Source of the DNA: Amycolatopsis thermoflava N1165
GTDB taxonomy: Bacteria; Actinomycetota; Actinomycetes; Mycobacteriales; Pseudonocardiaceae
NCBI RefSeq assembly: GCF_000473265.1
Contig: NZ_KI421511.1
Span: 6,651,909 to 6,715,908 of the forward strand
Direction: 5' to 3'
DNA: 64,000 bases
The translations under genes and the position numbers were made by a program. Under the pieces are notes generated by a model that did not search any database, was not told the DNA's origin, and saw only the letters and a program-made list of their open reading frames with translations. This document shows positions 19,131 through 27,743 of this stretch, piece by piece. Position 1 is the stretch's first letter, and each line of letters starts with the position of its first letter.

Positions 19131-19891
19131 CAGGCGTGCAGCTCCCCACTGACTACGGTGACGGCCTGTCCGGACAGCGTCACCCGATCACCGTTCACCA
19201 GGACCCGGACGATCCCGCCGCGTTCCGACGCCTGCTCGCCGACGAGCTTGACCCGCCCCAGTTTCTCCGCCCAGAACGGCGCCAGCAGGCAGTGCGCCGA
19301 ACCGGTCACCGGGTCCTCCGGCACGCCGACGGCGGGCCCGAAGACGCGGCTGACGAAGTCCACGTCGTCCCGGTCGCCGGGCGCGGTGACGATCACGCAG
19401 CGCGCGTCCCACCCGGCGATGACGTCGAGGTCCGGCTTCAGCTCGCGGACCTGGGCGGCGTCGGTGGCCTCGACCAGGATGTCCCACTTGCCGCGGGCGA
19501 CGCCCGCGATCGTCACGCCCGGTAGCGCGTCGAGGACGTCGTCGTCCGCGGCGCGCGGCGGGTCGTTCGGGAAGTCCATGCTGACCCACCCGTCGGCGGC
19601 GCGGGTGCGCAGCTCGCCGCTGCGGGTGGTGAACACCTGCTCGCCGCCGAGGACGTGTCCGGCGGCGAGGGTGGCGTGCCCGCACAGGTCCACCTCGACC
19701 GTCGGTGTGAACCAGCGCAGCGGCTTGGGGCCGTCGGCGGTGACCTCGACGAACGCCGTCTCCGAGTGCCGCAGCTCAGCGGCCACCGACTGCATCCACG
19801 CCGGGTCGGCAGGCTCGTCGAGCAGCACCACCCCGGCCGGGTTGCCCGCGAACGGGGCGCCGGTGAACGAGTCGACGATGGAGAGCCGCAT
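19130..19891 (-). CDS. PhzF-family isomerase/epimerase
   Basis: 253 aa. Signatures: [29 protein letters not shown] with the catalytic Glu, [21 protein letters not shown], and [18 protein letters not shown]. PhzF-fold proteins catalyse isomerisation or hydrogen shifts; the phenazine role is not implied because no other phenazine genes are present. ATG at 19891 chosen because a TAGAGT hexamer lies 7 nt upstream. yccF follows with a 1-nt overlap. Confidence 0.92.
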   Translation of the reverse strand: MRLSIVDSFTGAPFAGNPAGVVLLDEPADPAWMQSVAAELRHSETAFVEVTADGPKPLRWFTPTVEVDLCGHATLAAGHVLGGEQVFTTRSGELRTRAADGWVSMDFPNDPPRAADDDVLDALPGVTIAGVARGKWDILVEATDAAQVRELKPDLDVIAGWDARCVIVTAPGDRDDVDFVSRVFGPAVGVPEDPVTGSAHCLLAPFWAEKLGRVKLVGEQASERGGIVRVLVNGDRVTLSGQAVTVVSGELHA

Positions 19892-19898
19892 GCCACCC

Positions 19899-19904
19899 AC
19901 TCTA
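19899..19904 (-). promoter_or_regulatory. -10 hexamer TAGAGT, leaderless start of phzF-like gene
   Basis: TAGAGT lies 7 nt before the ATG at 19891 (minus strand). Confidence 0.55.
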
Positions 19905-19976
19905 GGGGGTGTCCGGGACGAGCCGGGATTTCTAAACTCGGTCACAGTCAGTGTCGACAGCGTCCGAGGAGGCGTC

Positions 19977-21587
19977 ATGCCAGCCGTGCCGAGTTATGCG
20001 TCGGGTATCTCCGAGGTGCCCTTGCTGGGTGACACGATCGGTGACAACTTCGACCGGACCGTGGCCGCGTTCGGTGACCGGGACGCGCTGGTGGAGTTCG
20101 CGTCGGGCCGCCGGTGGACCTACCGCGAGCTGGCCGCCGAGGTCGACGCGCTGGCCGCCGGGCTGACCGGGCGCGGCATCGGCAAGGGCGACCGGGTGGG
20201 GATCTGGTCGCCGAACTGTGCCGAGTGGACGTTCCTGCAGTACGCGACGGCGAAGATCGGCGTGGTGCTGGTCAACATCAACCCCGCCTACCGGTCGCAC
20301 GAGCTGGAGTTCGTGCTGAACCAGGCCGGGGTGAAGATGCTGGTGGCGGCGCGGTCGTTCAAGACGTCCGACTACGCGGCGATGATCGAAGAGGTCCGGC
20401 CGCGGTGCGCCGCGCTGGAGCAGGTGGTGCTGCTGGGCTCGGACGAGTGGTCGGAGTTGATGGAGTCCGGGCGGGGCAAGGCGTTGCCGGAGGTCGGCCT
20501 GTCCGCCGACGACCCGATCAACATCCAGTACACCTCGGGCACGACGGGCTTCCCGAAGGGCGCGACCCTGTCGCACCACAACATCCTCAACAACGGCTTC
20601 TTCGTCGGCGAGCTGTGCCACTACACGGAAGCGGACCGGGTGTGCATCCCGGTGCCGTTCTACCACTGCTTCGGAATGGTGATGGGCAACCTCGCGGCCA
20701 CCACGCACGGCGCGTGCATGGTGATCCCGGCGCCGTCGTTCGAGCCGAAGGCCACCCTGCAGGCGGTGGAGGCGGAGCGGTGCACGTCCCTGTACGGGGT
20801 GCCCACGATGTTCATCGCGGAGCTGGCCGAGCCCGGCTTCGAGGACTACGACCTGAGCAGCCTGCGAACCGGCATCATGGCGGGCTCGCCCTGCCCGGTC
20901 GAGGTGATGAAGCAGGTCATCGAGCGGATGGGCATGGCCGAGGTGTCCATTTGTTACGGCATGACGGAAACCTCGCCGGTGTCGACGCAGACCCGGTCGG
21001 ACGACTCGATCGAGCGGCGGGTGTCGACGGTCGGACGGGTCGGGCCGCACCTGGAGGTCAAGATCGTCGACCCGGAGACCGGGCTGACGGTGCCGCGCGG
21101 CGAGCCGGGTGAGCTGTGCACCCGGGGCTACTCGGTGATGCTCGGATACTGGGACCAGCCGGACAAGACGGCCGAGGTGATCGACAAGGCGAGGTGGATG
21201 CACACCGGCGACCTCGGCGTGATGGACGACGAGGGCTACATCCAGATCACCGGGCGGATCAAGGACATGGTCATCCGCGGCGGCGAGAACATCTACCCCC
21301 GGGAGATCGAGGAGTTCCTCTACACGCACCCGGATGTGCTGGACGCGCAGGTGATCGGCGTCCCGGACCAGCGCTACGGCGAAGAGCTGATGGCGTGGAT
21401 CCGGATGCGCGAGGGAGCCCAGCCACTGACGGCGGAGTCGCTGCGGGAGTTCTGCACGGGAAAGCTGGCGCACTACAAGATCCCGAAGTACGTGCACATC
21501 GTGGACGAATTCCCGATGACCGTGACCGGAAAGGTACGAAAGGTCGAGATGCGGGAAAAGGCACTGAAGATCCTCGACCTGGAATAG
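19977..21587 (+). CDS. Fatty-acyl-CoA synthetase / AMP-dependent ligase
   Basis: 536 aa. Activates a carboxylic acid as acyl-AMP then transfers it to CoA. The P-loop [17 protein letters not shown] lies near residue 183, [15 protein letters not shown] near 327, [20 protein letters not shown] near 408, [18 protein letters not shown] near 428, and the catalytic Lys in [10 protein letters not shown] at the C terminus. GAGGAGG lies 4 nt before the ATG. The sequence resembles medium-chain ACSF2/FadD35-like enzymes; chain length is not readable. Its upstream neighbour is divergent, and downstream lie two structured repeat elements rather than a gene. Confidence 0.93.
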   Translation: MPAVPSYASGISEVPLLGDTIGDNFDRTVAAFGDRDALVEFASGRRWTYRELAAEVDALAAGLTGRGIGKGDRVGIWSPNCAEWTFLQYATAKIGVVLVNINPAYRSHELEFVLNQAGVKMLVAARSFKTSDYAAMIEEVRPRCAALEQVVLLGSDEWSELMESGRGKALPEVGLSADDPINIQYTSGTTGFPKGATLSHHNILNNGFFVGELCHYTEADRVCIPVPFYHCFGMVMGNLAATTHGACMVIPAPSFEPKATLQAVEAERCTSLYGVPTMFIAELAEPGFEDYDLSSLRTGIMAGSPCPVEVMKQVIERMGMAEVSICYGMTETSPVSTQTRSDDSIERRVSTVGRVGPHLEVKIVDPETGLTVPRGEPGELCTRGYSVMLGYWDQPDKTAEVIDKARWMHTGDLGVMDDEGYIQITGRIKDMVIRGGENIYPREIEEFLYTHPDVLDAQVIGVPDQRYGEELMAWIRMREGAQPLTAESLREFCTGKLAHYKIPKYVHIVDEFPMTVTGKVRKVEMREKALKILDLE

Positions 21588-21596
21588 GAAAGGAAA

Positions 21597-21803
21597 CCGC
21601 CACCCGGCAACGAAGGCGGCCCGACAAACCCACCCCAAAACCGCCACCCGGCAACGAAAGCAAGCCGACCAACCCAACCAGACCTCCCCCGCCCCCGATC
21701 CACAGCCGATCTTTAGTCGCCGATCAGGGTTGTCAAGGCACGCTTTCCCGCCTTGACAACCCTGCTCGGCGACTGAAACACAATCAGGCATCGGGGGCGG
21801 GGG
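21597..21803. repeat. Structured element 1: long two-part stem-loop with conserved loop
   Basis: Two direct copies of CCGCCACCCGGCAACGAA (21597-21614, 21641-21658) precede a long hairpin. Outer stem: 21686-21699 with 21790-21803, 14 perfect pairs. Inner stem: 21715-21739 with 21750-21774, 24 of 25 pairs. Apical loop: ACGCTTTCCC (21740-21749). The same loop and apical 8 bp recur in element 2 (25274-25388) with different outer stems. It lies just after the acyl-CoA synthetase stop and may terminate its transcript, but has no U-tract. Confidence 0.75.
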
Positions 21804-21870
21804 TGGTCGGAAGGTGACCATTCGAGCGCCGTGAGGCGCACCGCCCGAAGGGCGGAAAAAGATCAAAAGA

Positions 21871-22103
21871 GTCCTCGCCGGACGGGCAGGCTCCGGGATG
21901 ACCAGGGGTTGGGTGCCTCGTCCCACCTCGGGTGGGTGGTCGCCGGGTGGTCATCCCGTCGCCTTCCGGTTTGTGCATATCACCTTGAGCCAGGGCCGCA
22001 AGGTTGGCATGGTCGGCTGCCGGTTGGCGGCCTGGGTTGCGGCCCTGGCTCAAGGTGATCGTTCCGGTGTCAGGCGACGGGATGACCACCCAGCTACCTT
22101 GGG
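21871..22103. repeat. Nested-hairpin repeat, copy A
   Basis: About 230 bp, nearly identical to copy B at 46103-46322. Outer stem 21945-21964 with 22072-22091 (20 perfect pairs, containing GGTGGTCATCCCGTCG); inner stem 21979-22001 with 22037-22059 (23 perfect pairs, containing CACCTTGAGCCAGGGCC). Copy A has an 11-bp insertion relative to B before the outer stem. It lies between the convergent acyl-CoA synthetase and R2lox genes. No credible reading frame. Confidence 0.85.
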
Positions 22104-22132
22104 TTGTTCGAAAGACTTGCGCTGCGCGCTTT

Positions 22133-23095
22133 TTAGCTCACTGCGTTCGCGAGTGCCTTGGCGTCTTCTTCGCCGAACGTCTCTTCCAGTTGCTCGGGGG
22201 AGTAGTCCAGGTCGATCTGGCCCACCGGGACGCCTCGTGCCGATTCGATGGCGCCCAGGCGGCGTTGTGCCCGGTCGGCCGCGTACTCGATGAACTCCTG
22301 CGGGTCGTTGTCGAACGGGCGCGGCTCTTCGAACTGGTCCTGCACCCATTGGATCATCCCGAGCGCGTGCGGCAGCAGTTCGCCCATGCGCTGCTGGACG
22401 GCGTCCCACAGGGAGTCGTCGGCGGCGATGTGCCGTCGGCAGGTGAAGGTGCCCCATGCCATGTGGCGACGTTCGTCGTCGCCGATGTGTTTCACCAGTT
22501 GCTGCATGCCGGGCAGGATGCCGCGCGTGGTGCAGACCTTTTGCCACGCGTAGTAGCCCGTCAGCGCCAGGCTGCCTTCGATCACGTGGTTGTAGGTGAC
22601 GCTCGCGCGGACCTGGTTCAGCGGGCTCGGGTCGTGCTCCAGTACGGCGAGCGACTCCGGCAGCTCCTCGTAGAACAGCTTGCGGTAGTGCGGGTTCTCA
22701 CTCACGTACGAGGTCAGGTCCTCCGTCAGCCCCACCGCGTCCATCCACCGGCGGAAGACCTCCGTGTGTTTGGCCTCCTCGAAGCAGAACTGGGTCAGGT
22801 ACATCTCGTCGCCGAACCGGCCCTCGGCGGCCATCGCCTTCATGAACGGCTGGATGTCCTCCGTCACCGCCTCCTCGCCGGCGATGAACTGCGCGCACAG
22901 GTACGTTGACGACCGGCGCTCCTCGTCGGTGAGGGTCTGCCAGTCCTCGGCGTCCTTGCTGAAGTCGATGTCGGCCGGGTTCCAGAACTTGCGGTTGCCC
23001 TTGACGAACAGGCGCAACGGGAACGAATCCCAGTTCAGTCCGCCCCGGCGCAGCGAGGCGAATCCGGTGCGGTGCGCGGGCAGGGTTCCAGTCAT
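22133..23095 (-). CDS. R2-like ligand-binding oxidase (R2lox)
   Basis: 320 aa, ribonucleotide-reductase R2 fold. All six metal ligands known from M. tuberculosis R2lox (Rv0233) align with a constant offset of 6: Glu74, Glu107, His110, Glu173, Glu208, His211. The Val and Tyr that form the ether cross-link in that protein also align (Val77, Tyr168). It is therefore an R2lox with a probable Mn/Fe site rather than a class I reductase subunit, and no nrdA or nrdI is nearby. R2lox proteins bind a long-chain fatty acid and are thought to oxidise hydrophobic substrates. A TetR gene lies 6 nt upstream in the same operon, the arrangement of Rv0232-Rv0233. Confidence 0.95.
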   Translation of the reverse strand: MTGTLPAHRTGFASLRRGGLNWDSFPLRLFVKGNRKFWNPADIDFSKDAEDWQTLTDEERRSSTYLCAQFIAGEEAVTEDIQPFMKAMAAEGRFGDEMYLTQFCFEEAKHTEVFRRWMDAVGLTEDLTSYVSENPHYRKLFYEELPESLAVLEHDPSPLNQVRASVTYNHVIEGSLALTGYYAWQKVCTTRGILPGMQQLVKHIGDDERRHMAWGTFTCRRHIAADDSLWDAVQQRMGELLPHALGMIQWVQDQFEEPRPFDNDPQEFIEYAADRAQRRLGAIESARGVPVGQIDLDYSPEQLEETFGEEDAKALANAVS

Positions 23096-23101
23096 GATCG
23101 C

Positions 23102-23707
23102 TCACTCCATTGTGGACGAATAGTGGGTGATGGCCGGTGCGAGCGCGGCGCAGACCAGGTCGGCCGCCTCGGCCGCGGAATGGGTCGGCAGCACCAGATG
23201 GCTCAACGAGAGCCGTACCGCGGTCTCGGCGAGCAGGTTCGCGGCGTCGGTGCTGAGGGTGGGCAGGAACTGGCGGTAGTGCGTCGCGGCGGTGTCCATC
23301 GCCGCGGACAGCACCGGCTCACCCCGGGTGGTGAGCAGCGGCAGCAGGTCCTCGCCCTGGGGCGTGCCCAGCGCGGAGGCGACCAGGCGGTTCTCCCTGG
23401 CGTGCTCGATCGTGTAGGTGACCGCGCCCCGGATGCCGGTCAGCAGATCGGGCGCCGACGCGAACCGCTGGTGAATGCCGTCCAGGAACTCGCCCGTGGT
23501 GCGCAGGACGACCGCCTGCACGAGCGCGTTCTTGTTGCCGAACTCGTTGTAGACCGTCTGACGGCTGACCCCGGCCGCCGACGCCACGTCCGCCATCCGC
23601 AGGGCCGCGTAGCCCCGCGCCGCCAGGATGTCGGCCGCCGCGTCGAGCAGGGTCTCCCGGAGCGAAGTCCTGGTCCGCTCCACGAACGAGTCGGTGATGT
23701 CAGTCAC
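23102..23707 (-). CDS. TetR-family regulator of the R2lox operon
   Basis: 201 aa. HTH at residues ~17-62: LRETLLDAAADILAARGYAA, MADVASAAGVSRQTVYNEFG. The GTG at 23707 is used. R2lox follows after 6 nt, so the repressor and the oxidase form one transcript, and the inverted repeats just upstream would give autoregulation. The ligand is unknown; a fatty acid or lipid is plausible given the R2lox ligand. Confidence 0.9.
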   Translation of the reverse strand: MTDITDSFVERTRTSLRETLLDAAADILAARGYAALRMADVASAAGVSRQTVYNEFGNKNALVQAVVLRTTGEFLDGIHQRFASAPDLLTGIRGAVTYTIEHARENRLVASALGTPQGEDLLPLLTTRGEPVLSAAMDTAATHYRQFLPTLSTDAANLLAETAVRLSLSHLVLPTHSAAEAADLVCAALAPAITHYSSTME

Positions 23708-23715
23708 AGAAACAG

Positions 23716-23765
23716 CTTGACACAGGATGTCTCGGTGTCAAGAAGGTTGACCCGAAAGGCGTCAA
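23716..23765. promoter_or_regulatory. Two inverted repeats upstream of TetR-R2lox
   Basis: CTTGACAC (23716-23723) with GTGTCAAG (23735-23742), 11-nt spacer; then TTGAC (23747-23751) with GTCAA (23761-23765), 9-nt spacer. Shared TTGAC half-sites suggest two binding sites for the same TetR dimer. TTGACA may also be the -35 box. Confidence 0.5.
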
Positions 23766-23812
23766 TGTAAAGCGGAGGTGAGACGCCCCCCGGATCTGTC
23801 GGTGGGTCCGGC

Positions 23813-23818
23813 TACCGT
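23813..23818 (+). promoter_or_regulatory. -10 hexamer TACCGT, leaderless start
   Basis: TACCGT lies 7 nt before the GTG at 23826. Confidence 0.55.
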
Positions 23819-23825
23819 GGCTGTC

Positions 23826-24458
23826 GTGGGAACAGCCGTCGGATTCGACCTGGACATGACGCTCATCGATCCACGGCCGGGCATGGTCGCGGTGATGAAC
23901 GCGCTCGGCGTGGAGGCGGGCCTGCCGCTGGACGGCGAGCACTTCGCCGCGAACCTGGGCCCGCCGCTGGACATGGTGCTGCGTGACTTCGGCGCGCCCG
24001 AGGAGCGCATCGGGGCGCTCGTCGACCGGTTCCGCCAGCTGTACCCCGAGATCGTGATCCCGGAGACCGTCGCCCTGCCCGGCGCGCACGAGGCGCTCGC
24101 CGCGGTGCACGAGGCCGGTGGCCGCACGGTCGTCGTCACCGGCAAGTACGGCCCGAACGCGGCGCTGCACGTGAAGGCGCTCGGCCTGGCCGTCGACGTG
24201 CTCGTGGGCGAGCTGTGGTCGGACGGCAAGGCGGTGGCCCTGCGCGAGCACGGCGCGACGATCTACGCCGGCGATCACCTGGGGGACGTGCGTGGCGCGC
24301 TGGCGGCCGGCGCGGTGCCGGTGGGTGTGACGACGGGCCCCTGCAGCCGCGCGGAGTTACTGGAGGCGGGGGCCGAGGTGGTCTTCGAGAGCCTGGCGGA
24401 GTTCCCGGCCTGGCTCAGCCGGCAGCCGCTTTCCGGTGCTCGCGAACCAGTGAGATGA
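23826..24458 (+). CDS. HAD-superfamily hydrolase
   Basis: 210 aa. Motif I VGFDLDMTLIDPRPG, motif II VVVTGKYGPNA, motif III Lys near SDGKAVAL, motif IV IYAGDHLGDVRGALAAG. The helical cap between motifs I and II fits subclass I (phosphoglycolate phosphatase-like). GTG start fixed by the hexamer 7 nt upstream; it gives MGTAVGFDLDMT, the standard distance to motif I. Substrate unknown. The last 44 bp overlap the convergent membrane-protein gene. Confidence 0.88.
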   Translation: MGTAVGFDLDMTLIDPRPGMVAVMNALGVEAGLPLDGEHFAANLGPPLDMVLRDFGAPEERIGALVDRFRQLYPEIVIPETVALPGAHEALAAVHEAGGRTVVVTGKYGPNAALHVKALGLAVDVLVGELWSDGKAVALREHGATIYAGDHLGDVRGALAAGAVPVGVTTGPCSRAELLEAGAEVVFESLAEFPAWLSRQPLSGAREPVR

Positions 24459-24645
24459 GCGACAGGGCGATGCCGAGGGGAGTGGCCACCCCGGCGACGG
24501 CGCTCAGCCACACCGGGAGGTCCCGAAGGCCGAACGCGAACAGGACGAACACGGCCAGCACGGCCAGCACGCCGACGGCGAACACACCGATCCCGAGCCG
24601 CATGAGGAACGGCTTGCGCGGGGAAGTCTTGGCCGGAGTATCCAT
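24415..24645 (-). CDS. Small two-helix membrane protein (76 aa)
   Basis: Basic N terminus (MDTPAKTSPRKPFLMRLG), two hydrophobic segments (VFAVGVLAVLAVFVLFAFGL and LSAVAGVATPLGIALSLISL) and a charged tail (VREHRKAAAG). No known domain. Start supported by a TAACCT hexamer 6 nt upstream (24652-24657). It is divergent from the cold-shock gene. Confidence 0.72.
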   Translation of the reverse strand: MDTPAKTSPRKPFLMRLGIGVFAVGVLAVLAVFVLFAFGLRDLPVWLSAVAGVATPLGIALSLISLVREHRKAAAG

Positions 24646-24651
24646 GGCACA

Positions 24652-24657
24652 AGGTTA
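24652..24657 (-). promoter_or_regulatory. -10 hexamer TAACCT, leaderless start
   Basis: TAACCT lies 6 nt before the ATG at 24645 (minus strand). Confidence 0.5.
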
Positions 24658-24808
24658 GAACCCATATCTTCTTCACCGGAGGGCGCATACCGGGATAGGC
24701 TGGTGGTTACGCGTCCTGGGTACGCCCAGGGCGCGTTCGTCGTGCAGGGCGGTCACGTGCCGCCGGTACGCGAGATGACTTACTCAGAGCGAAGGAACGG
24801 TGAGGGCA

Positions 24809-25195
24809 GTGCCGACCGGCAAGGTCAAGTGGTACGACGCGGAGAAGGGGTTCGGTTTCGTCACCCAGGACGGCGGCCAGGACGTCTACATCCGCAAGAC
24901 CGCGCTCCCCCAAGGGGTCGAGGCACTCAAGGCAGGCCAGCGGCTGGAGTTCGGCGTCGCCGACGGCCGTCGTGGTCCGCAGGCCCTGTCCGTTCGGCTG
25001 ATCGACAGCCTGCCCTCGGTCGCCGAAGCGCGCCGCCGCCCGGCGGAGGAGCTGCACGGCCTGATCGAGGACATGATCAAGCTGCTCGAGATGAAGGTGC
25101 AGCCGGACCTGCGCCGCGGCCGCTACCCGGACCGCAAGAACACCAAGCGGATCGCCGAAGTGATGCGCGCGGTGGCCCGGGACCTCGACCCGTAA
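24809..25195 (+). CDS. Long cold-shock protein CspB-type
   Basis: 128 aa: a cold-shock domain (residues 1-65) plus a ~60-residue basic C-terminal extension. RNP1 is KGFGFV and RNP2 is DVYIRKTAL. The extension ([40 protein letters not shown]) matches the C terminus of M. tuberculosis CspB (Rv0871) as I recall it, which is longer than classical ~67-aa CspA. Binds RNA or ssDNA. GTG at 24809 gives the conserved start [14 protein letters not shown]; the GTG at 24800 is an alternative with GAAGGA upstream. Its end is followed by structured element 2. Confidence 0.9.
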   Translation: MPTGKVKWYDAEKGFGFVTQDGGQDVYIRKTALPQGVEALKAGQRLEFGVADGRRGPQALSVRLIDSLPSVAEARRRPAEELHGLIEDMIKLLEMKVQPDLRRGRYPDRKNTKRIAEVMRAVARDLDP

Positions 25196-25211
25196 GTCAG
25201 GTCACACCGGA

Positions 25212-25388
25212 GCCGCCAGCCGCCACGCAACCGCACCCGGCAACGCAAGCTGCTGACCTCACGAGCCACCCCTCTCCCGCAACCCGATCCCCAGCCAAAT
25301 CGGTTGCCGAGCCACCGGGTCAAGGCACGCTTTCCCGCCTTGACGCGGTGTCTCGGCAACCGAACACCTGAAAGATCGGGTTCGGGAG
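25212..25388. repeat. Structured element 2: long two-part stem-loop with conserved loop
   Basis: A CACCCGGCAACGCAAGC motif (25234-25250) precedes the hairpin, matching the direct repeat of element 1. Outer stem: 25274-25288 with 25375-25388, one bulge. Inner stem: 25300-25326 with 25337-25363, 25 of 27 pairs. Loop ACGCTTTCCC (25327-25336) and the apical GTCAAGGC/GCCTTGAC are identical to element 1; the remaining stem sequence differs but stays paired. It lies between convergent cspB and DUF2771 genes. Confidence 0.75.
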
Positions 25389-25448
25389 GGACTCTTTCAA
25401 TCGGGGCGTAGCGAAGCGAAGCCGGCGATCGAGAAACCCGCGTAGCGG

Positions 25449-25949
25449 CTACGAACCCGGCTCAACCTGCAAAGACCAGAAAGCCCGCGCCACCAACTGC
25501 GGATTCCCGTTCTCATCCAGTAACGGATTCCCGGCCTGATCAGCCGCATAGGCAGCTCCGAGCTGCTGCACCTCCACAACGACCAGCTGGTCGTCCGGCG
25601 CGGCTCCGGTAGCGGTGTAGGCCAGCTTGTCCCCGGGCGAGAAGAACTGCTGCTTCACCGGCTGCAGTTCGCCCTTGGCGTTGGCGTACTGGACGTTCAC
25701 CAGCCAGGGCGTGTCGCCGATCTCGGACGGCACGGAGATCTGCACCGGCTTGCCGGGCCGCACCTTGAGTGTCACGGCGGCGTCCGGGTTTTCCGAGCAC
25801 GACTTCAACAGCGCGTCGCAGTTGACGATCGGCTCGGCGTTGACCGTGTGACCGTCACCGAAGAACGTGACCTCGGGCGGGCCGACCGTGGCGGAGCACC
25901 CGGTCAGCGCCAGCACACCGGCCGACAGCAACAGCAAAGTTCGCCGCAT
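25449..25949 (-). CDS. DUF2771 lipoprotein
   Basis: 166 aa. Lipoprotein signal MRRTLLLLSAGVLALTGC with the lipobox Cys at 18, then an extracellular beta-rich domain (VTFFGDGHTVNAEPIVNCDA, two further Cys that could form a disulfide: NCDALLKSC). I place it in DUF2771 from the sequence style and position after the MFS gene, as in Rv0875c-Rv0876c. Function unknown. ATG at 25949 is 7 nt after TAGGGT. The MFS stop lies 22 nt upstream. Confidence 0.82.
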   Translation of the reverse strand: MRRTLLLLSAGVLALTGCSATVGPPEVTFFGDGHTVNAEPIVNCDALLKSCSENPDAAVTLKVRPGKPVQISVPSEIGDTPWLVNVQYANAKGELQPVKQQFFSPGDKLAYTATGAAPDDQLVVVEVQQLGAAYAADQAGNPLLDENGNPQLVARAFWSLQVEPGS

Positions 25950-25956
25950 GCCGGAA

Positions 25957-25962
25957 ACCCTA
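25957..25962 (-). promoter_or_regulatory. -10 hexamer TAGGGT, leaderless start
   Basis: TAGGGT lies 7 nt before the DUF2771 ATG at 25949 (minus strand), so this gene may be transcribed separately from the MFS gene. Confidence 0.5.
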
Positions 25963-25971
25963 CGGGTCGGC

Positions 25972-27702
25972 TCACTGCACGCGGGGAGCGGCCCCGCTGC
26001 CGGTCCGCGCCGGCCTGCGGTCCCGCCTGCTGCCCAGCCCTGGCAGGAGCGACGAGCCGCGCTCCAGCAGGAACGTCTGCACCAGCCCCACCGCCAGCAG
26101 GATCGACACCACCAGGAACCCGATCCAGTACGTCGGCGGCAGCAGCAGCCCGATCGCGCCGCCGAACACCCACGCCAGCTGCAGCACCGTCTCCGACCGG
26201 CCGAACGCCGACGCCCGCGACTCCTCCGGCAGGTCGCGCTGGATCACCGCGTCGAGGCTGATCTTCGCCAGCGCGCTGGCCGTGGCGCCGACGAGACCGA
26301 CGATCGCGGCCGTGACGATCCCGGCCATGACCGTCGCGAGGATCGTCGAGGCCAGCGCCGCGCCCACGCAGCCGAGCACGACCTGGCTGGGGTGCCCGAA
26401 GCTCAGCCGCGAGCCGAGCGCGTTGCCGACGAACCCGCCGACCCCGGCCGCGCCGCCGATCAGGCCGAGCAGCAGCAGCTGCATGAACGGGCTCTGCCCG
26501 GTCTGCTCCGCCTGCGCCTTCACGGCGAACGCCGCGAACATCATCAGGAACCCGGTGAGGATGCGGATGGTCCCGTTGCCCCACAGGGCGAGGACCACGT
26601 CGCTGCCGAGCGGCTGTCGTTTCTTCTTCTTCGCCGGGTGCGCCTTCAGGGTGGCCGGGACCTCGCCCTCGGTCACCTCGACCCACGCCGGGATCCGCAT
26701 CGCCTGCACGGCGCCCGCCGCGCAGATCAACGCGGTGAACCACAACGCGCCCGCCGACCCGAACAGCGAGTTCACGCCGGAGGCGATGGCGCCGAACACA
26801 CCGCCCGCCGCGAGCCCGAACACCGTCAGCCGCGCGTTGGTCTTCGACAGCGTGATGTCCGGCGGCACCACCCGCGGGGTGACCGCCGACTTCAGGACCG
26901 TGAACGACTTGGACAGCACCATCTTCCCGAGCGCGGCCGGGTAGAGGCCCCAGTCGTTGAAGTGCAGCGCCATCAGCACGGCCATCAGCACCTGGCCGAC
27001 CGAGGTGAGGCACATCGCCAGCCTGCGGCCGCGCTGGATCCGGTCCAGCAGCGGGCCGATGACCGGCGCGACGAGCGCGAACGGCGCGATGGTGATCAGC
27101 AGGTACAGCGCGACCTTGCCGCGGCCCTCGCCACTGGTGGCCGCGAAGAACAGGGTGTTGGCCAACGCGATGGCCATCGCCGCGTCGCTGGCGTAGTTCA
27201 GCATCACCGCGTACGTCAGCGAGGTGAGGCCGGACTTGTCCGCGCCGTCGGCCTTCGTCGCGCGCTGGAACATGCCGACCGCGCGGCCGCCCAGCTCACG
27301 GCTGCGCAACGCGGCGACGCGGGTGACGGTCAGCTTCTTCGGCATCCGGGGCAGCGGCCCTGCGGTCGCCTCCGTGCGGTGCTCGGCGGCCGGCTCCGGC
27401 TCGGGACGCGCGTTGTGGTCGGCGTACCCGTCGGTGTTGTAGTGCTCGTAGAGCGGCTCCGTGCGGCGGGGCGGCGGCTCGCTGTGCCACGGCCGCTGCT
27501 GCGGCGGCGGGCTCTGCCGCGGCGGGTACGGCCGCGCGCCACGCGGCGGTGGCGGCGGTGATGTGCGCCCGCCTGCCGGGAACGCGCTCGTCGGCGCCTC
27601 GTCCGCGTTCGGCACCGCGGCCGACTCGGGGTAGAAGCGCCCCTGGGCGCGCCACGGCTGCCCGGCACCCGGTGCCGGTGTCCACTTCCGTTTGCGCCCC
27701 AC
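25972..27702 (-). CDS. MFS-fold membrane protein with long proline-rich N terminus
   Basis: 576 aa. The first ~120 residues are cytoplasmic, low-complexity and proline/arginine-rich (e.g. SPPPPPRGARPYPPRQSPPP), unlike ordinary MFS exporters. About 12 membrane segments follow (AVMLNYASDAAMAIALANTL, VALYLLITIAPFALVAPVIG and others), with the A-loop LLDRIQRGRRLAM and a basic central loop (HPAKKKKRQPLGSD). It corresponds by position and style to M. tuberculosis Rv0876c. The substrate is unknown. The start is GTG at 27702. Followed by the DUF2771 lipoprotein, possibly its extracytoplasmic partner (inference). Confidence 0.85.
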   Translation of the reverse strand: MGRKRKWTPAPGAGQPWRAQGRFYPESAAVPNADEAPTSAFPAGGRTSPPPPPRGARPYPPRQSPPPQQRPWHSEPPPRRTEPLYEHYNTDGYADHNARPEPEPAAEHRTEATAGPLPRMPKKLTVTRVAALRSRELGGRAVGMFQRATKADGADKSGLTSLTYAVMLNYASDAAMAIALANTLFFAATSGEGRGKVALYLLITIAPFALVAPVIGPLLDRIQRGRRLAMCLTSVGQVLMAVLMALHFNDWGLYPAALGKMVLSKSFTVLKSAVTPRVVPPDITLSKTNARLTVFGLAAGGVFGAIASGVNSLFGSAGALWFTALICAAGAVQAMRIPAWVEVTEGEVPATLKAHPAKKKKRQPLGSDVVLALWGNGTIRILTGFLMMFAAFAVKAQAEQTGQSPFMQLLLLGLIGGAAGVGGFVGNALGSRLSFGHPSQVVLGCVGAALASTILATVMAGIVTAAIVGLVGATASALAKISLDAVIQRDLPEESRASAFGRSETVLQLAWVFGGAIGLLLPPTYWIGFLVVSILLAVGLVQTFLLERGSSLLPGLGSRRDRRPARTGSGAAPRVQ

Positions 27703-27743
27703 ACGTCAATCTTGCCGTATTCCTGCGCCGACGCGCTCGGTGA

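Noticed and set aside
19130-19891. PhzF gene as evidence of a phenazine cluster
   Set aside because: No phzA-E or other phenazine genes; PhzF-fold proteins are widespread.
18498-19976. Long plus-strand extension upstream of the acyl-CoA synthetase start
   Set aside because: Runs antisense to the YccF and PhzF genes; GAGGAGG just before 19977 sets the real start.
21715-21774. Structured element 1 as a plain rho-independent terminator
   Set aside because: There is no U-tract, the hairpin is much longer than usual, and the loop is conserved with another copy; termination may still be a side role.
22133-23095. R2lox gene as class I ribonucleotide reductase beta subunit
   Set aside because: Residue pattern matches R2lox including the Val/Tyr cross-link pair, and no alpha subunit is nearby.
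25441-25453. CGTAGC-G-GCTACG palindrome at the DUF2771 3' end
   Set aside because: Short, overlaps the stop region, without promoter context; probably chance or part of a terminator.
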